Source of the DNA: Kalaharituber pfeilii
Lineage: Eukaryota; Ascomycota; Pezizomycetes; Pezizales; Pezizaceae
DNA: 64,000 bases
Direction of reading: 5' to 3'
Assembly: GCA_015179045.1 (NCBI GenBank)
Contig: WHUZ01000004.1
Location: 2,108,001-2,172,000, forward strand
The notes under the pieces were generated by a model. That model was not told the origin of the DNA and ran no database searches. It saw only the letters and a program-made list of their open reading frames with translations. The position numbers were made by a program, and so were the translations under genes. Of the stretch, positions 1-14,128 are shown piece by piece (position 1 is the stretch's first letter; the number at the start of each line of letters is the position of its first letter).

Positions 1-3000
1 CACGGGGGGCGCCCTGCGCCGGCGCTCTCGCTGGGGCCCCGGCCACTGGATCTTAGCTGCCCCCCCCCCCCCCCCGAGAGCACCAGCCAGTCTCGGCGCA
101 CCCTCCCCCCACCGCTCTGTATGATATGAGTGCTGCTCGCACTTCCATGCCCACGCTCCCTCTCGACTCTTGCCCGGAGGATTAGAGTTGCGCACTTGCA
201 CCGGTGCCCCCTACACATGTCCCTGGCCATGGACTGGCTGGCTGCCGTAACTAGCCTGCCAGCCAACCGTCTCCCGCTGGCTTAGGCGTCTGAGGGAGGC
301 CTACAGGCTATTCCTATCCCGACGCACGCTACGACACAATAGGGTGCACTCCACCCTCGGCCCCCCCCCCCCCCATAACCACACCAAAATAATCATGCTC
401 CACATCGCTAGCAAGCAGAAATAAGCTACAGATTATCTCCGAGCACCACTCTAGTACTCAAATTAAGTCTCACCGCTACTAACTCAGTGCCCACAAAACT
501 CTATGGAACGCCAGTGATAGTTGGGCCAAGCGTCAAATTGCCCTTACCATGATGCTGAATCCATAAGTAGGACACCTTTTCGGTACGGATACTGGCACGC
601 TATTTCCCCAGTTTAGCGCCTATCCGTATTATAATGGACTGGGCAGAAGTATTCAAGTCGCATTGTTGCTTTTCTGCTGCACTTTGCATAAATTGAATGT
701 TTGAGGGAAAAAGTACCTATGATCTTTACGAGTGGTTAAAGTACTAGTACGAGTACTCTAATACTTGTAATACCTGTGACCCCCCAATCGATCGTTGCAC
801 CGCGATCCATGTGTACCAGCCCCATAGGAATAAAGAATTGTAACCTGCAGTACTTAGCGGTCTCCAGACTACGTACCGTACCACCTAAGCTACTGGTAGG
901 TAGAGTCATGGCGACCTTTCTCGTTCTCAGACAGCCCACTACTGTGGTGGTGATCCAATCAACACCTGAACTTCCAATGATCATGTATGTTCATGGCTCT
1001 ATGACTAAATTTTGTGTGTGGATGCTGATGCTCATGAGTTGGCGACCATGGCAATTGGCTGAATTAATTCAGTCTATGCATAATTGGCCAGCATTGTTGC
1101 CACTAGATCCACCCAACACTGCAGGCTCCTACTCCATTCAAGCACCTCATGCGTGGCATGGAGCCAAGTAAGATCGATGGCCCAAAGCGAAGTATCTGAC
1201 ATTGTACCACGGCAATGCAATGCATAGTTTTATGCCAGTAATGTAAGGTAAAGATAATTATCAACAGATTTTTAAAGATTTATATATAGAATTGTCTCCT
1301 GTACGTATGCATGTGTGCTGCCACATATAACTGTAAACGCTAAGTAGGCGCCAGGTGAGGTAAGTACTCGCAGGTATCAATACAACACTAAGGCACTTGT
1401 GCATTTGGAAACCCGAAACCTTTACGCACAGTTCAAGGCTGCAGCCAGAGACCACTAGGAACTTATTACTGTACCTGCTCTGTGGTCGGCAGAGGGGCAA
1501 ACCCTGGGCCGCCTGATGACACAGGATTAGTACTACCACACATCCACATAGGTATACCAATAATTCATTGCGGCGTATGCCAAATAGAGTGACTGGGAAT
1601 TGTAAAAGACGCCTCACAGTTTGAAAATAAGATCTGCGTGGAAGTGAAGCCCTATGGATGTCGCCGCATTGCGCTTGTTGAGGCTACAAGTGCCCCATAA
1701 GGAGTACTGTGCGCTTATTGGAGAGGCACGATCAGGTGTTGTGAAACAGTGTGTACGGTAAGAGAACGGCTGCACTGCGCTTGTTGGACATGCAATGTTG
1801 TAACGCGGGCTTCTCATATTTTCATGTGCTATGTACTTAAGCATACTTGTATGAAACTACACGCCCTTAACTGGGACAGGCAGAAGTCGCACCAATTGCC
1901 GCCCCAGTGCACTTGATGTATGGGTTATATTTGAGTATTGCACTCTACGCCGTTTGCCATCAGGCTGTGCCATACAGATTGCCCCGTGCCGCACCATGAT
2001 GCAGCCTTGTTGGCGCATTGTGAAGCGCTATCAGGCACAGACACCGCAGCTCGAGTACTGCTCCCGCGTCCCGCACATTACCCGATGTCACCACTCAATC
2101 TATGCAGGCTCTAAGTAATTGTGGGCAATTTATGCACTGCATCAAGTGATCTCCCGCGCCCCACCGCCCGAGATACACTGCGAGGGGTAATTGAGACTGC
2201 GCGAGGCCTCTGATTTGGCACATTGCCACTGTCAGTACCCGCGGCGCTGCAGGGCAAGCAAGTACGCCGTGAGAAGGGTTTCTCGTCCCTTCAACTGAGG
2301 GGAGAGAGATCTCTAGATCTATGCCGTGTCCCAATTGCAACCACTGGTTGCTCACCAATCGTGATTAGCAGCCACTTGGTGTACGTATACGATGCGCATG
2401 CACTTTGTCTTTGCCTGCCGCATGGGTCTCGATACCATGGTGATGCCGTAGGAGGGCGGTTTCCCTGCAGGACCTAGCACTCCGTTAAGCCTCTGCCGTA
2501 GCCACACGGCCAGAGTATGATAGCAACGTACGGTAGCGCTCTCTTGGTGTTCAAGTTTCTGCAGTTACCCCTCTCTCACCCCTACCTGCTTCTACGAGTC
2601 AAGTACCGCCTGGGTCATGCGTATGCAGCCGCTACTTAAATCTACGACGCCAGAGTAACTCCACTCTGCTTTTCCGCTCCGCTCGCAGACTGGACACAGG
2701 CAGGTAGGTTGTTCGACTACCAGTCTGTTCGATTTGCAATCTCAATCAGAGCGAGGTGCTCAAGCAACCCTCTCGTGTGTTGCCATCGCCGGGGAAAAGA
2801 GGGGTCGCACTTGTGCGCAAACGAACAAATGTAATTGCGCAAAAAAGCAAGATCAAGTGGAAGAAAAAGAAAAAAAAAAAGAATGAGACTAAGGAGGGGG
2901 GAGGTAATTGTGCGTGCGTGTGGTGTTGGGAATGAGAGCTGCTCGTGTCTCATTTTGCGCAGCTCACGGTGCAGTTCAAAGGAGGAAAGACCTGCAATTT

Positions 3001-4478
3001 CCCTTCTTCCCCAGGAAAAAAAAAATAAAAGAAAGTAATTCCGATTTAGTTTCTTCTTTATAGTATCCAACCGGCCGTGAAGTTGGAGAGTTACGGTGTT
3101 TTTATGTAGTAGGCAATAGACACCAATTGGCATAGGAAATGGGACGTTTTATGGGGTTCTGTAAAATTTCGCGGTGCGGCCATGATTTGTCCTCCCATTC
3201 CCAGCCTGCAGGAAAAGCGCAATCCGACGTGATCACGATGCCATATTGCAAGAGTATGGATTTGCAGATGACATCTCGCAGCTGGTCACTTCGCCTGTAT
3301 ACGTAATGTCCTGTAGTGCTCTATCAGGGTCATAACCACTACATAAGCCCGAAGCATAGGTGGTATCGTAGAACTCAAATATCAAGTACTTAATGTGCAG
3401 CACGTGGTTCTGGCTTCAAACTACCGTTAACACGTTGATACTTGTTACAGTAATAACGCCAAATGATTTCTCCACCCTCCCCGCATTGCCATCTTCTTGA
3501 CGCCTTCACAAACCGATACTCTCCCATCCTCCTCTCCTCCTCCCCTCCTACTCCTCAATGACAGCTGCTCCAGAGATGCATGCACTCTGCACCAGTCTTG
3601 TTTTCCCATTCAGCCCCCACAAATCTCACATAAACTCACATCTACCAACGCGCCATCCCACCCTCACCCCCCCCGCCATGCTTTTGCTGTCCATTTTAGC
3701 ATTTTAGCATGCTTCATCCCGCTCCCCCTCCCCCGGCCATACACACCCCCCTGACCTTTCCTGCACAGACATAAGTAATTCCCACATCAATCTCGGATCG
3801 ATAGCCCAGTTTACGGTTACGATGATACAATCGCAATCCATCGATGTTTCCATTATTGCACCATAGATCTATCTAGTAAGTTTACGTTCTACACTACTCT
3901 GGGATACTTACTTCCACAAGAGTTCAATTCTATTGCTTGTTGGTGGAGAAAAAAATAGCCCTTGGGACAAGGGGTAGATTGCATTGAGTTGACTGACATA
4001 CACACGAGGAACCATGTTCGTTCAGACAGCCAACCCACACAACCTCCAGCTATTAAGGAAGGACCCTGCAATGTAACATCTGGCGGAGTATCTCTGCTCC
4101 ACCCAGTCCAAAGGCGGGGTTCTCCGGAAAGTTCCCTCTCAGGAATACGGCCGGTTGGTCATTGACGCCATGACAAACAGAAAACAAAAGTACACCCCAT
4201 AAATTCAAGCATAAACGGAACAAAGAAATATATAGAAAAAAAACGGAAGACTTCGGAGAAGCGCCCCAGGAACATTAACTAGGGAATACATTTGAAATCA
4301 TTGTCCGATCGAAAACAAGATATTACCCAAATCAAAATCAAATTACTAAAAAAAAAAAAAAAAAAAAAAAGGAAAAAAGGGAAACGAAACAAAATGAACC
4401 AAGAAATCGCCAGCTGACTCCAAAACAGATTTCCCAAGGCAAATGAAGTAAGTACGCTCTAGATTTTGAGCCTAACAC
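1..4478. other. Gene-free left end with homopolymer tracts
   Basis: I find no supportable gene here. Open frames are short, overlap on both strands and match nothing I recognise. The sequence contains C-tracts at about 61-75 and 361-374, A-rich stretches near 2868-2880 and 3015-3030, a pyrimidine-rich segment at about 3475-3760, and an A-tract of about 22 at 4349-4371. The last few hundred bases are probably the 3' flank of the small minus-strand gene that ends at 4479. Confidence 0.5.
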
Positions 4479-4778
4479 TTATTCCTCAATGGCATAGTCG
4501 TCTCCATTATCAGCTCCCCAATGAACAGGGCCGAGCTTCAAGAATCGCTGGCTGCCAATAGAGCTGGTGCTGCTATGGCGTCGAGCTGTAGAGGGAACGA
4601 CTGGTGCGGTGATGATGTTATCAGCGGGCTTAGCTGTGCTGACGGCCGCAGTGAGGTTGCTCTCAACTGGGGACTTTGTAGTCGGAGACGTTGGAGACTT
4701 GGGATAGGAGTCTGAATGGACTGGAGCAAGAGAGAGGAAGGTCTCGGGCCTCTTGATGTGGTAACGGGTGGAAGACAT
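4479..4778 (-). CDS. Small conserved fungal protein of unknown function (99 aa)
   Basis: This is a single-exon gene with ATG at 4778 and TAA at 4479-4481. The N-terminus (MSSTRYHIKRPETFLSLAPV) and C-terminus (RFLKLGPVHWG, then an acidic DYAIEE tail) resemble a short ascomycete protein family I remember as conserved but uncharacterised. The middle (about residues 25-75) is Ser/Thr/Pro/Ala-rich and probably disordered. There is no signal peptide or membrane segment. Conserved ends around a low-complexity centre support this frame over the overlapping frames on both strands. It stands isolated in gene-poor DNA. No function should be inferred. Confidence 0.75.
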   Translation of the reverse strand: MSSTRYHIKRPETFLSLAPVHSDSYPKSPTSPTTKSPVESNLTAAVSTAKPADNIITAPVVPSTARRHSSTSSIGSQRFLKLGPVHWGADNGDDYAIEE

Positions 4779-7700
4779 ATTGAATTGAGGTCGGCTTGAA
4801 TAGGGACTTTAGACTTATGCCTCGGTCTCGCTTCTGAGTATCTTCGAGTTGGGGAGTGAGGCCTGGTTGCTGGTGTTTGCCGTGGGGATGAAGAGGGGTT
4901 TTATGAGTTCGAGGTTGATAGACTACTTGATATAATCTACCCAAGGAGGTGTAGAAGAAAATCGGGGAAGTGGGACAATCAACGACTATGATATGCCAGC
5001 GCAGCTCAATCCGTCTCCCGCCTCTTTTATTTAACCGATACAGAATAGAGTTGGGTGAAACTATGCTCCCAATGCACCGGGGCTTTTTGTCAAAGGATGC
5101 GTGGAGTGGGGGATGTAATCAAGGGTGATGGCGATTCAATTTGGGGGTGTGCTACTAGGGCGTGGGACCTTTAGTTGTTTTGGTTGGTTACTGCATTAGA
5201 AAAGTTGACGAAGGTGGGGTAGTTATATGCTGTCGCGAAGAGGTGCTCACATCCATTGCTCGGCGACCTTACCTGCAGATGGCAAAAAAAAAACAGGAAA
5301 GTGTGGGGTTCTAGTTAAGTGCCTAACTAGTTCGATAGCTATGTTAGTAGCATCGAGATCTCTGGCAAGCTTGGCCGGTACGGGCTTGGGGCAATGGGCA
5401 CACTAGAGGAGCGTAGGTGCCTCGAAGTAGAGTACAAACTTGAGACTATCACAAGTGATCAGCTATCATTCCGGCGAAGGTTGAGGCCGGTCTAGCGGGC
5501 CCCAGATGTCAATTTCCACACTTGCATCCCATTCTGCCGCGGACCAGAGCTAGTGCTGTACGGCATCGAGCAATTATGTACGACATCAATATATTTAATT
5601 CTGTAGGAGGTTGCTATGCCTATTGTAGTGATCAGCAATTGCTTGGATATCACAAGAAAAAAAACGGCACCGCAACCACCGTGTCCTGCACCTTGGGGAC
5701 GAGGCTACCTGCACCTAAAGATTTGCAGCATGAGATAAGAATCAGCGTTCCAGCACCAGTGGTTGCTGCACGCGCTGTCTGGTTGATCACTCATGATGTC
5801 ATGTACATTGCTTCGACATAGTGGATTAAAGTTCGACCCAGACCCTGCAAGATAAAACCAGATGAATTGGTTTTGTGGGAGACGGAGGCCGGTGAGAAAT
5901 CCGACGGTCGATAGTTGGGACCGACATATTGTAGGTTTTGCCACATTATCAGGTGGTTCAAGTTATGAAACTACAACCTCAACCTGAGCTCTCACCCCCA
6001 GTTCAGACTCGGCCCAAACCTACTGGTAGCTCAGCAAAATAGAGGGCGTCATAGTAGGGGGGTCATCGATGAAGGCTTAGGGCAAGCATGGCATGTAGTA
6101 GGGATCCAGTAAGTGTGTGGAACTACAGTAAAATCAAACTATTAGATAGGGGCATGCTGTAAATGGACCATGTTTTCTATGGGCTCGAACATACTCTCAT
6201 ACCCGAAAGACCTCGGTGAATCAAAAAAAAAAAAAAAAAACCCCTTCATCATGTTTCCTGAGGTTGTTGAAGTTCTGAACGATTAAACTCAGGCTGCATG
6301 AGGCCTAGTTATGTCCATGTCAGATCATTGTCTGGCCACTCATGTTCGAATAAGTTGGGAGTGCCGGAACTTGTTCGGTTATGCAGCCGCGGTACCAATA
6401 CCATAAATACTTGTGATGTACTGTATGCTGGGCCCTATTAAAAGAGTCGCTAATGTGAGGCTTTTTTGTACCCCTTTTTTTCCTTTCTTTTTCACCTCTG
6501 ACGTTTTTGTTCTTGCTTGAGGTCGGAATAAGCTCATTACCATGTAGGTTTGATCGTCGTGCTAAGTTCCCCACATACGCTGGAGTATGCAAACCTCGGG
6601 ACGAGGCTAGCAAACCTCACTACTGCACACAACAGTGCAGTTAATTATAACAGTTACCAGTCATCGTCTTCTTGCTTGATTTGTCACTTGACGTGTCTGT
6701 ACTCCTAATCAAACAACCCGGATTAGTTTTTATTATAAGGGCCCAACATGCATCGAAATTGGCGGAGCTCTCCACATCATGAGCTTTTCAGTGCCAGCAT
6801 GCAGGCCTCACTAAGTAGAGAATGAGGGCATGGCGCTGGCGCAAGTACCCGAAAAGCGTTTGAAGCCACTCCATTTACTCATCGCTTTAATCGCATGTGT
6901 CAGGGGAAACTGAGATTCCTACCCGAGTACCAGGATTTAATTGCGTTCGTGGGTGGCTCAAGAATCCAGAAGCATCGGTCTTGGGGGCATCTGGCAGTAC
7001 CATACAATTTAGCAAAGTTTACTCTGAGATATTTATTGGTTTCGACCACTGAAGCTGGACAATAGAGCCATGCTCCAGCTAAACCATTAACGCCACAAAC
7101 AAGGATGGATAGCTTTTCTTCTCGTGTGGATACCTCGGATACTTCCGGACGACAGTTGTGGGGTAACGCAGATCTAGAAACCCGTTTGGCACATTGCACG
7201 ATTGTTCCCGGGAGAGTATGCATAGAGCCAGTCGGAGCTCTGTGGAGAACTTCTGAAACTTATCGGGGATAAAGGATGAAAATTTGTAAAATACTTTTTA
7301 TTTTTATTTTTATTTTGTCATGTGCCTGCCGGAACTCTTACTTTCTTATCCAGGATTAGAAGATTCCGAAATCTCCCACGGAAAGGTTCTATTCTTTGAA
7401 GATACTAGCGCTCCAGTTCTTTTTTAGGGTCCAAACTTGGTTTTTCGTCAGCATATTGAACACTAAGTTGAACCTGTTTTTGCAGTTATTCATAAGATAT
7501 TTTCTTATGATGGTTGAATGCATGTTCTTCTGCCTCCAGTATCGATATAGGATCTTTGATGCTACTGTGAAGGAATAGAGCGCCTGGCCAAGAGTTCTAT
7601 GGGTCCCAAGCGAAGACAGCTATTGTACCACTTTTATATTGTACTCTAGGTACCGTTCTTAAAATCCGAATGATGAGTGTATAATATATTTCTCTCTGGA

Positions 7701-10656
7701 TGTACGGCTGGATAATTTGCATCGACAGAATGCCTTTACACCAGCAAGGCAATGGCGGAAGTTGAACATTCTCCTTACGCATTTGACTGCAGGTTTCATG
7801 TGAAAATGTGCTGATTCATGTATGCTGCTTCATTTGTATTCAAATTTGCAGGTCTTGTAAGTAGTTTGTGGACTTAACTTCATGCGTATTCGGAATTGTC
7901 GTGGTGTTTTCTGATGCACATGTACACTGAGTCCGGTTTTGGGCGAGCGGAATGGCCCATGTGACTCTTGGTGTAGTAGTAAGATTCCTGGCAGTATGGT
8001 AAGTCCGAAATGGCTATCAAACTGATACTGTCAATATTTGTTCTCCAGTCAATCGGGATTCAAGGGAGTTCATTGTCATTAAAATACGTACTTCTTATGC
8101 ATCTTCTTATGTGTTTTATATCCTGTTGAGAATGTGGAGTTACGGCGTACCTCTTAGGAAAATATTATAGATAGCTTATCTTTTCATTGTGAACTGTGGC
8201 CTTATCTTTCAATAACGTAAAACTGTGACCCTTGAAGAGGGTGTCTTGTCTGACTTTGGGCGTCCTGAGTGGATGAATCAATTGCGAATCATGTACTTAG
8301 AAGATAGTCCTATGGCCTAGTGAAGTAATGGGTTACGATCTCACACTGACGGCTTGTTTCCTCCTGCCACGTAACATACGAAATTTGTTAAAAACAGAAA
8401 GTGTCATTCTTCTTCAAGTATAAAGCTTACCAATTTGTAAGTGTATAGCTATGAGAATATAGAGGTAATCAAAGACGATTTCGTTAAACCCAATTTTCCG
8501 CTCATTCACATTTCCCGTACGAATGAAATTGACACAGTTAGATAGTCCCAGAGTTCCTATATCAATCTATGCTACTTACAAGGCTCCAGATGCTCTGGGT
8601 CTGAGTTATCGCTACGGGAAAACTGTTGAAGTCAATTGTGACTACCCTTTATATCTTCATCTGGAAAGTGATTTCTGGATAAGAGATTACACTTAAGTTT
8701 GAACACTCTGTCTACCGGTGTGAACAATAATTTGCTTTTCGGCTTGAGTATGGTGTGTGCTTTACGCTTTGAGGAATTTATAACGTGAGGTTCCTGAATT
8801 CAATCAATAGGGGCCTGCAATAGGTTATAAGCCCAGGGAAGCAGAGCGCTCGACAGTGCTTCATTCCTGTGTTGTGAAATACGAACTTTATGGCAATAAT
8901 GGTTTGTATGAAGCAGGGAGCGCAGTTTCTTTGGTACTAGTAGTCCCTTGTGTAGCTTTAAATTCTGGAACTACGAGCACCCAGCAAAGAAAATGCAGAA
9001 TCTTGTTATTCTTTCGGCTACTCATGCATAGTACGGAGCTGGAGCTCCTACGACATTTGAATGTGATGCTAAACTTGGACTGAGGATCTCCTGCTGTGCG
9101 CATGGAGTATTTGATGGCTGTGCCGTTTTACAAGGGGTTACCCTCATTTATGTCACGTGTTAACTTCCGAGGGTTTGCTACTTTAGGAAGTTGAACTGGC
9201 GACCATCATCACAGGTGATCTTATAAGGCGCGCGAGACCACTACCGCACCAGCATTATATACAGGTGTTTTACGCGACTGCCAGTGGCTGTTGGCACAAT
9301 GCTCATCGGTTATTGTACAATAGCCGGTCACACGAACCTCTCTTGCTTTTTCCGTGCCTCTATCAATTTCGTATGTCAGTATATGTCACTAATGGAGTTT
9401 GAATATCGCGCTCACTTAAAACGAATTTTTCATCGACGAGCAAACACAGTAACACAGTACTACAGCGAGGGACTAGGCCAGCAGGAAGAAACATCATTGC
9501 TATTTGGAAGAGCAGTCGGCTCGCATCGCAGATTTGCCATCTTTTCTCATTTCGTTTTGCTACACGCACAATGAATTGCGGTACCCAGGCGATTGATCAG
9601 CTGTACAATTTATGCATACGGAGATTAGTCCAGATGGAGCCTTACTTCCATAGCATAACGTATCTGATGACATACCCCACTCCCCGCGTGATATATCAAA
9701 ACCAGAACCATGCTATATCATTGAGATGGTTTCTGAACACCAAATTCGAAAGCACATATTAGCGGTACAGGATTACTGCAGGTGGGAAGCGAAGAGGGTC
9801 CATATCATGAAAACTCTGATCTGCTTTTATTGCAAAACCAAAGCATCTCCCCTAGACCCTCCATGCTCCCAATCCCAGAAGGCTTCTTGTCAGAAGGGAG
9901 CATGAGATCAGGCAGATGGCTAGAGATCAGCCTGTGATTGCTGTAATATAAAGTCCGATAGAGCAATAAGATTTATATCATCCCACGAAATAGGTACATT
10001 AAAGACTAGGCTCCTAGATCGACTGCTGATCATTCCCCATTCTAGGCCCTAATTAGGTAGGAGAGTCAGAAAACCCCACTCCCCACTCTATCGGCAAGTG
10101 CTGAGAAGGTTTCTTCTTGACAAATTGTAATAAGAATATCCAGAAGACTCTACACAAAAATCAGAGGTATCAAATCCGATTTGGCACTTACAAATCCGAT
10201 CAGAGCATATATAAGATCAGCGCTCCAACATCCCAGGATGTTATACTCTGACTCTAGTCTGATCTCTGAATCCCTAAAACAAGTCAGAAAGCTTCAGATC
10301 AACACCGATGTTTTATCTTTGATATTCACTGATCCCTCAACTTACGCAACTTTCTAAATTTTATATCTGCTACTCATTACATGGATCATAAATCTAGAAG
10401 TACGCTGATAAGTCTCCTGCGTTAGAAGAATTGACAGCTTCATATGCCCATGATCTATCAGAACTCGCAGCACTAATGCATGTCTGCAAGTTACATACTT
10501 GCTCACTGGCTATTGGAAGAAAAACATCATTTCTTTGCACTTCCAAATTGAGGAAGTACAGTAACAGACGCTGGTTACCTCTTGGTTGTGGGTGTAGTGA
10601 GAAAAGTCTAAGAAAGAGCGTCTCACTGTGTGTAACGGAGTCATGAGTTACCAATG
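4779..10656. other. Gene-free stretch
   Basis: About 5.9 kb without a gene I can support. The part just right of 4778 (to roughly 5050) is probably the 5' leader and promoter of the small minus-strand gene. The rest has only short unrecognised frames, an A-tract at about 6222-6240 and a repeated TTTTTA motif near 7290-7317. Composition is balanced rather than strongly AT-rich. Ancient unrecognisable repeats are possible, but I could not delimit any. Confidence 0.45.
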
Positions 10657-10659
10657 TAG

Positions 10660-12137
10660 TTGAGTCTCAAGGTCACGAGGAGGAAGGGAGACACAAAGGG
10701 ACAGTGGGCGGAGAAGGAGAATATCCAGACAAGCTCTACCACCACTTCGGCCCCTACGCTACCCTCACCAGCGCCCAAAGAGCCCCCCGCCCCCGCCCCC
10801 GCGACGGAAGCCCCCATCCTCATGAAGCAATTTGATGCCACCAATGCCACTCCCCAACAACTTGACGATGTCCTGCGCCGTCCTGCTCAAAAAACCCACG
10901 ATATCATATCCATCATTGTTCCAATTATCGATGACATTCGCACAAACGGAGACTCCGTAATTCGACCGGGCGACTACCCTAACTTCCCCGTCCTGCGTTC
11001 TCCCTTCCCCGCCGAACTTATGCGCTTCCACTCGGGAACCATTTCTGCAATCAACCTTTCTTTTGAAAACATCCGAAAGTTCCACGCAGGGTAACAGGAG
11101 ACCGAGGACCTGGTTATCGAAACTATGCCTAGCATGAAATGCACCCGGTTCATGCATCCTATTGAGCGTGTGGGCCTCTACATTCCTGGCGGTACCGCAG
11201 CCTTGCCCTCCACAGCCCTCATGCTCGGTATCCCCGCCCTTGTCGCAGGATGTAAGAAGATCGTCTTTGCGACTCCACCGTGACCAGACGGGTCAATCAC
11301 CCCAGAAGTTGTATTCGTTGCACACAAAGTCGGCGCGGAGTGCATAGTTCTCGCGGGCAGAACCCAGGCCGTGGCAGCCTTGGCCTATGGAACGGAAAGC
11401 GTACCGAAGGTGGACAAGATCCTCGGCCCGGGGAACCAATTCGTGACTGCAGGTAAGATGTACGTTTCAAACGATACCCGCGCACAGGTCACCATCGACA
11501 TGCCTGCCGGTCCGTCCGAGGCGCTGGTGATTGCCGACTCGTCTGCAAGCCCCGCATTCGTTGCGTCGGACCTGCTCTCCCAGGCCGAGTACAGGGTCAA
11601 TTCCCAGCTCATTCTAATCGCCGTAGTGATGACCGAGGACAAACTCGTGGCCATCGAGCAAGAACTCCACACTCAGGCGCTCGTGCTCCCGCGCGTCAAC
11701 ATTGTCCACGGCTCCATCGCCCACTCGTGACGCTCACCACTACGAGCCTCGAATCGGCCACTGCTCGACCTCTCCAACGCCTATGCACCCGAGCCCGAGC
11801 ACCTCATCCTCCACCTTGTGGATCCCACAGCTGTGATCCTGCATATCACCAACGCGGGCTCCGTCTTCGTCGGCAAGTGGACACCTGAGTCGGTGGGCGA
11901 CTATAGCGCGGGAGTGAACCACTCGCTGCCAATGTACGAGTACGTGAGGCAGTACAGTGAGGTGAATCTGGGGACGTATGTGAAGCATATCACAGCGAGC
12001 GAGCTCTCGGTGGAGGGGCTCAGGAATGTGGGGGGGGACGGTTATGCAGTATGGTGAAAGTGGACGAGTTGGAGGCACACAGGAGGGCGGTGGAGGTGAG
12101 GTTGAAGTGGGCGGAGGAGCGTGGGGTGAAGGCGTAG
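10660..12137 (+). pseudogene. Truncated HIS4-type histidinol dehydrogenase pseudogene
   Basis: The translation follows the C-terminal histidinol dehydrogenase domain of the fungal trifunctional histidine biosynthesis protein (HIS4 type). Recognisable blocks are SLKVTRRKGDTKGQWAEKE (the linker after the pyrophosphohydrolase part), [58 protein letters not shown]...EHLILHL and, after a frame shift, VDELEAHRRAVEVRLKW ending at TAG 12135-12137. The 5' two thirds of HIS4 are absent and there is no ATG; TAG at 10657-10659 precedes the homology. In-frame stops lie at 11092 (TAA), 11281 (TGA) and 11728 (TGA), and the frame breaks around a G8 run at 12030-12037. The zinc-binding QAEHG motif reads QAEYR (11581-11595), so the product would be inactive even if translated. 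A working copy presumably exists elsewhere. Confidence 0.9.
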
Positions 12138-13502
12138 GAGATGGTGGGGAGGTGGTAAAAAAGATAGAAACAGTAGTCGGTTGTATAGTTTCACATACAG
12201 TTGTGATCTGCCTTTTTTTTTTTTATTATTTCATTTACTTAGTTCACTTATTTTTCATTTTGTTTATATGATGATCCGTCGGTCAGTCTCTTATGTTATT
12301 TTTTTTATTAAGTGCAAATTAAGATTCCCTGCGTCCCTCCTCGGCCTGCCAATCACCATCATTCAATTCACATATTGTGGAAAAACTTGAAACTCCCAGG
12401 GGTTACTCTTACCTCCTTCACCCCCTGCGCTCTATCCCTCTCAAGGGGAGAAGGGGGGGGGGAAAGGGAAAAAGGAAAAAGGTAAATATCAAGTAATATT
12501 CAATCAAGTAAAATAAAATAGAATAGAATTAAAAACATGCCGAGGCTAGTTAATTGGCAGATGTCTCCAGCCTTCCACCGTACAGTCCAACCATCATACA
12601 CAATGAATGTTTGACGTTACCCTCAAGTTCTCCCAACATCCCTTTGCTCAGCGCTACTCCCCCGTCAGATTCATGGGGCTCGTGAATACTGTTCGTTACC
12701 CTGAACCAATATCAACATCCTGCCATGATGGCCTATTAACGGACTAAAAACATCAACGAGATCGATGAAAACACAAATTCTCAAGCAAAATTTGGCACGC
12801 ATTCTTTTTGGCATCCATTGCTCACCCCACCCCGCACCCACTCTCTTGTTCGGATCGATCAACTCAACTCTATATACAGTCTGAAATAAGGTTTCGACAA
12901 AAAAGCATGTATGCACAAAAATAATATATAAAGGCAAAAAAATATGAAGCGGTTTTGCAAAAGAGAAGCGTGGGCTGGGAAAGCGCACAACTGATTGCAA
13001 TTCCCCAACCCTCTTCCCCCTCCTGTGCACTCGTTGTTTCGTATTCCTCATTCCACTCATATAGCCATCCTCGGATATTCAGACAGCAGCATTCTCTTCG
13101 CTCAAAGAGACCGAGAAGTGGGGAAGATGAGACATAAGGCATTCATGATGCCCTCTGAGATTAGAAAGAAAGGTTAGAGGTAAAATGAAGATTCAAGATT
13201 TCCCGCCGATGCCAGAAGACCAGCCCAGAGTATAACAAAGTAAAATCAAAAGTTACAAAACGAGTAACAAGTGGAAAATAAACCTCCCGGAGAACAAGAG
13301 TACAGAGCCAATCGACCTCGATTCGCTCCACCAATACATTCAAATATTCAGCTGCCACACATGGGACTCGCTCACATTTCTCTCTCTACCCCTGTCGTTC
13401 TGTCAGACACAACAAGTCAATCTCAATTGACGAACATTGCATATACACGGTCACACGTAAACATGAGTGCACACACATACACGTGAAGTAAGCAAAGAAC
13501 CA

Positions 13503-13552
<50 letters not shown>

Positions 13553-14128
13553 ACGCCTGTATCATTTCGTCTCTTAAAATTCGCGCACTGACAATTGAAA
13601 ACAAAACAAAAAGTATATCAGCAAATGCAAGATTTCAAATCCAACACACATAATAATAACGCCTATCCGTGGATGTTGACAATAATAGCAAGTAAACAAC
13701 ACAACACACAAACAAAAAAAAAGGGGGGGAAAGGACTCTCCAAGTAAGCAAAAGGAATATATATATAGTAAGTAAAAAGGGCAAGGCTGATTATGAGAAA
13801 ATGAGTTATGATAGATGGTGCGTCGTTAAAGAAGGATGATGATTATTGTTCGTTGACGGGTGAAGATGATGCGCAATGTTCAAGAATAGTTTCCCCAGTA
13901 TGAGATTACAGAAAAGAGGAGAAAAGCAAAGTGCTATGGGAGAAATCTGAACACAAAAAAAAAAAAAAAAAATTTCGAACTCCATGAACCGTTCCCTTGT
14001 TGAGGATAATAGAAAGTGGAGAAGCAAGGAAAGGTACCAAGATCCCAGACAAGTCAAGGCGTAAAAAAAAACCAAAGAAACCAAGAAATTGCCTTCAAAT
14101 TCCCCCCACTCTGCCTGCCAAAATGTTC
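12138..14128. other. Intergenic; long A-tract and 3' flank of the ELL-like gene
   Basis: No gene is supported. The stretch holds T-rich DNA at 12210-12310, purine-rich DNA at 12440-12535, an A-tract of about 45 bases at 13504-13548 and further A-rich runs near 13711-13722 and 13954-13972. The right-hand part is presumably the 3' untranslated region of the minus-strand ELL-like gene that stops at 14129. Confidence 0.5.
13504..13548. repeat. Poly-A homopolymer, about 45 bases
   Basis: An uninterrupted A run read directly from the sequence. It is among the longest homopolymers of the window. Its exact length is likely to vary or to be uncertain in the assembly. Confidence 0.9.

Noticed and set aside
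9780..10390. Possible solo LTR (TATATAAG-like element, TG..CA-like ends)
   Set aside because: No second copy in the window, no target duplication and no convincing primer-binding site; boundaries would be guesswork.
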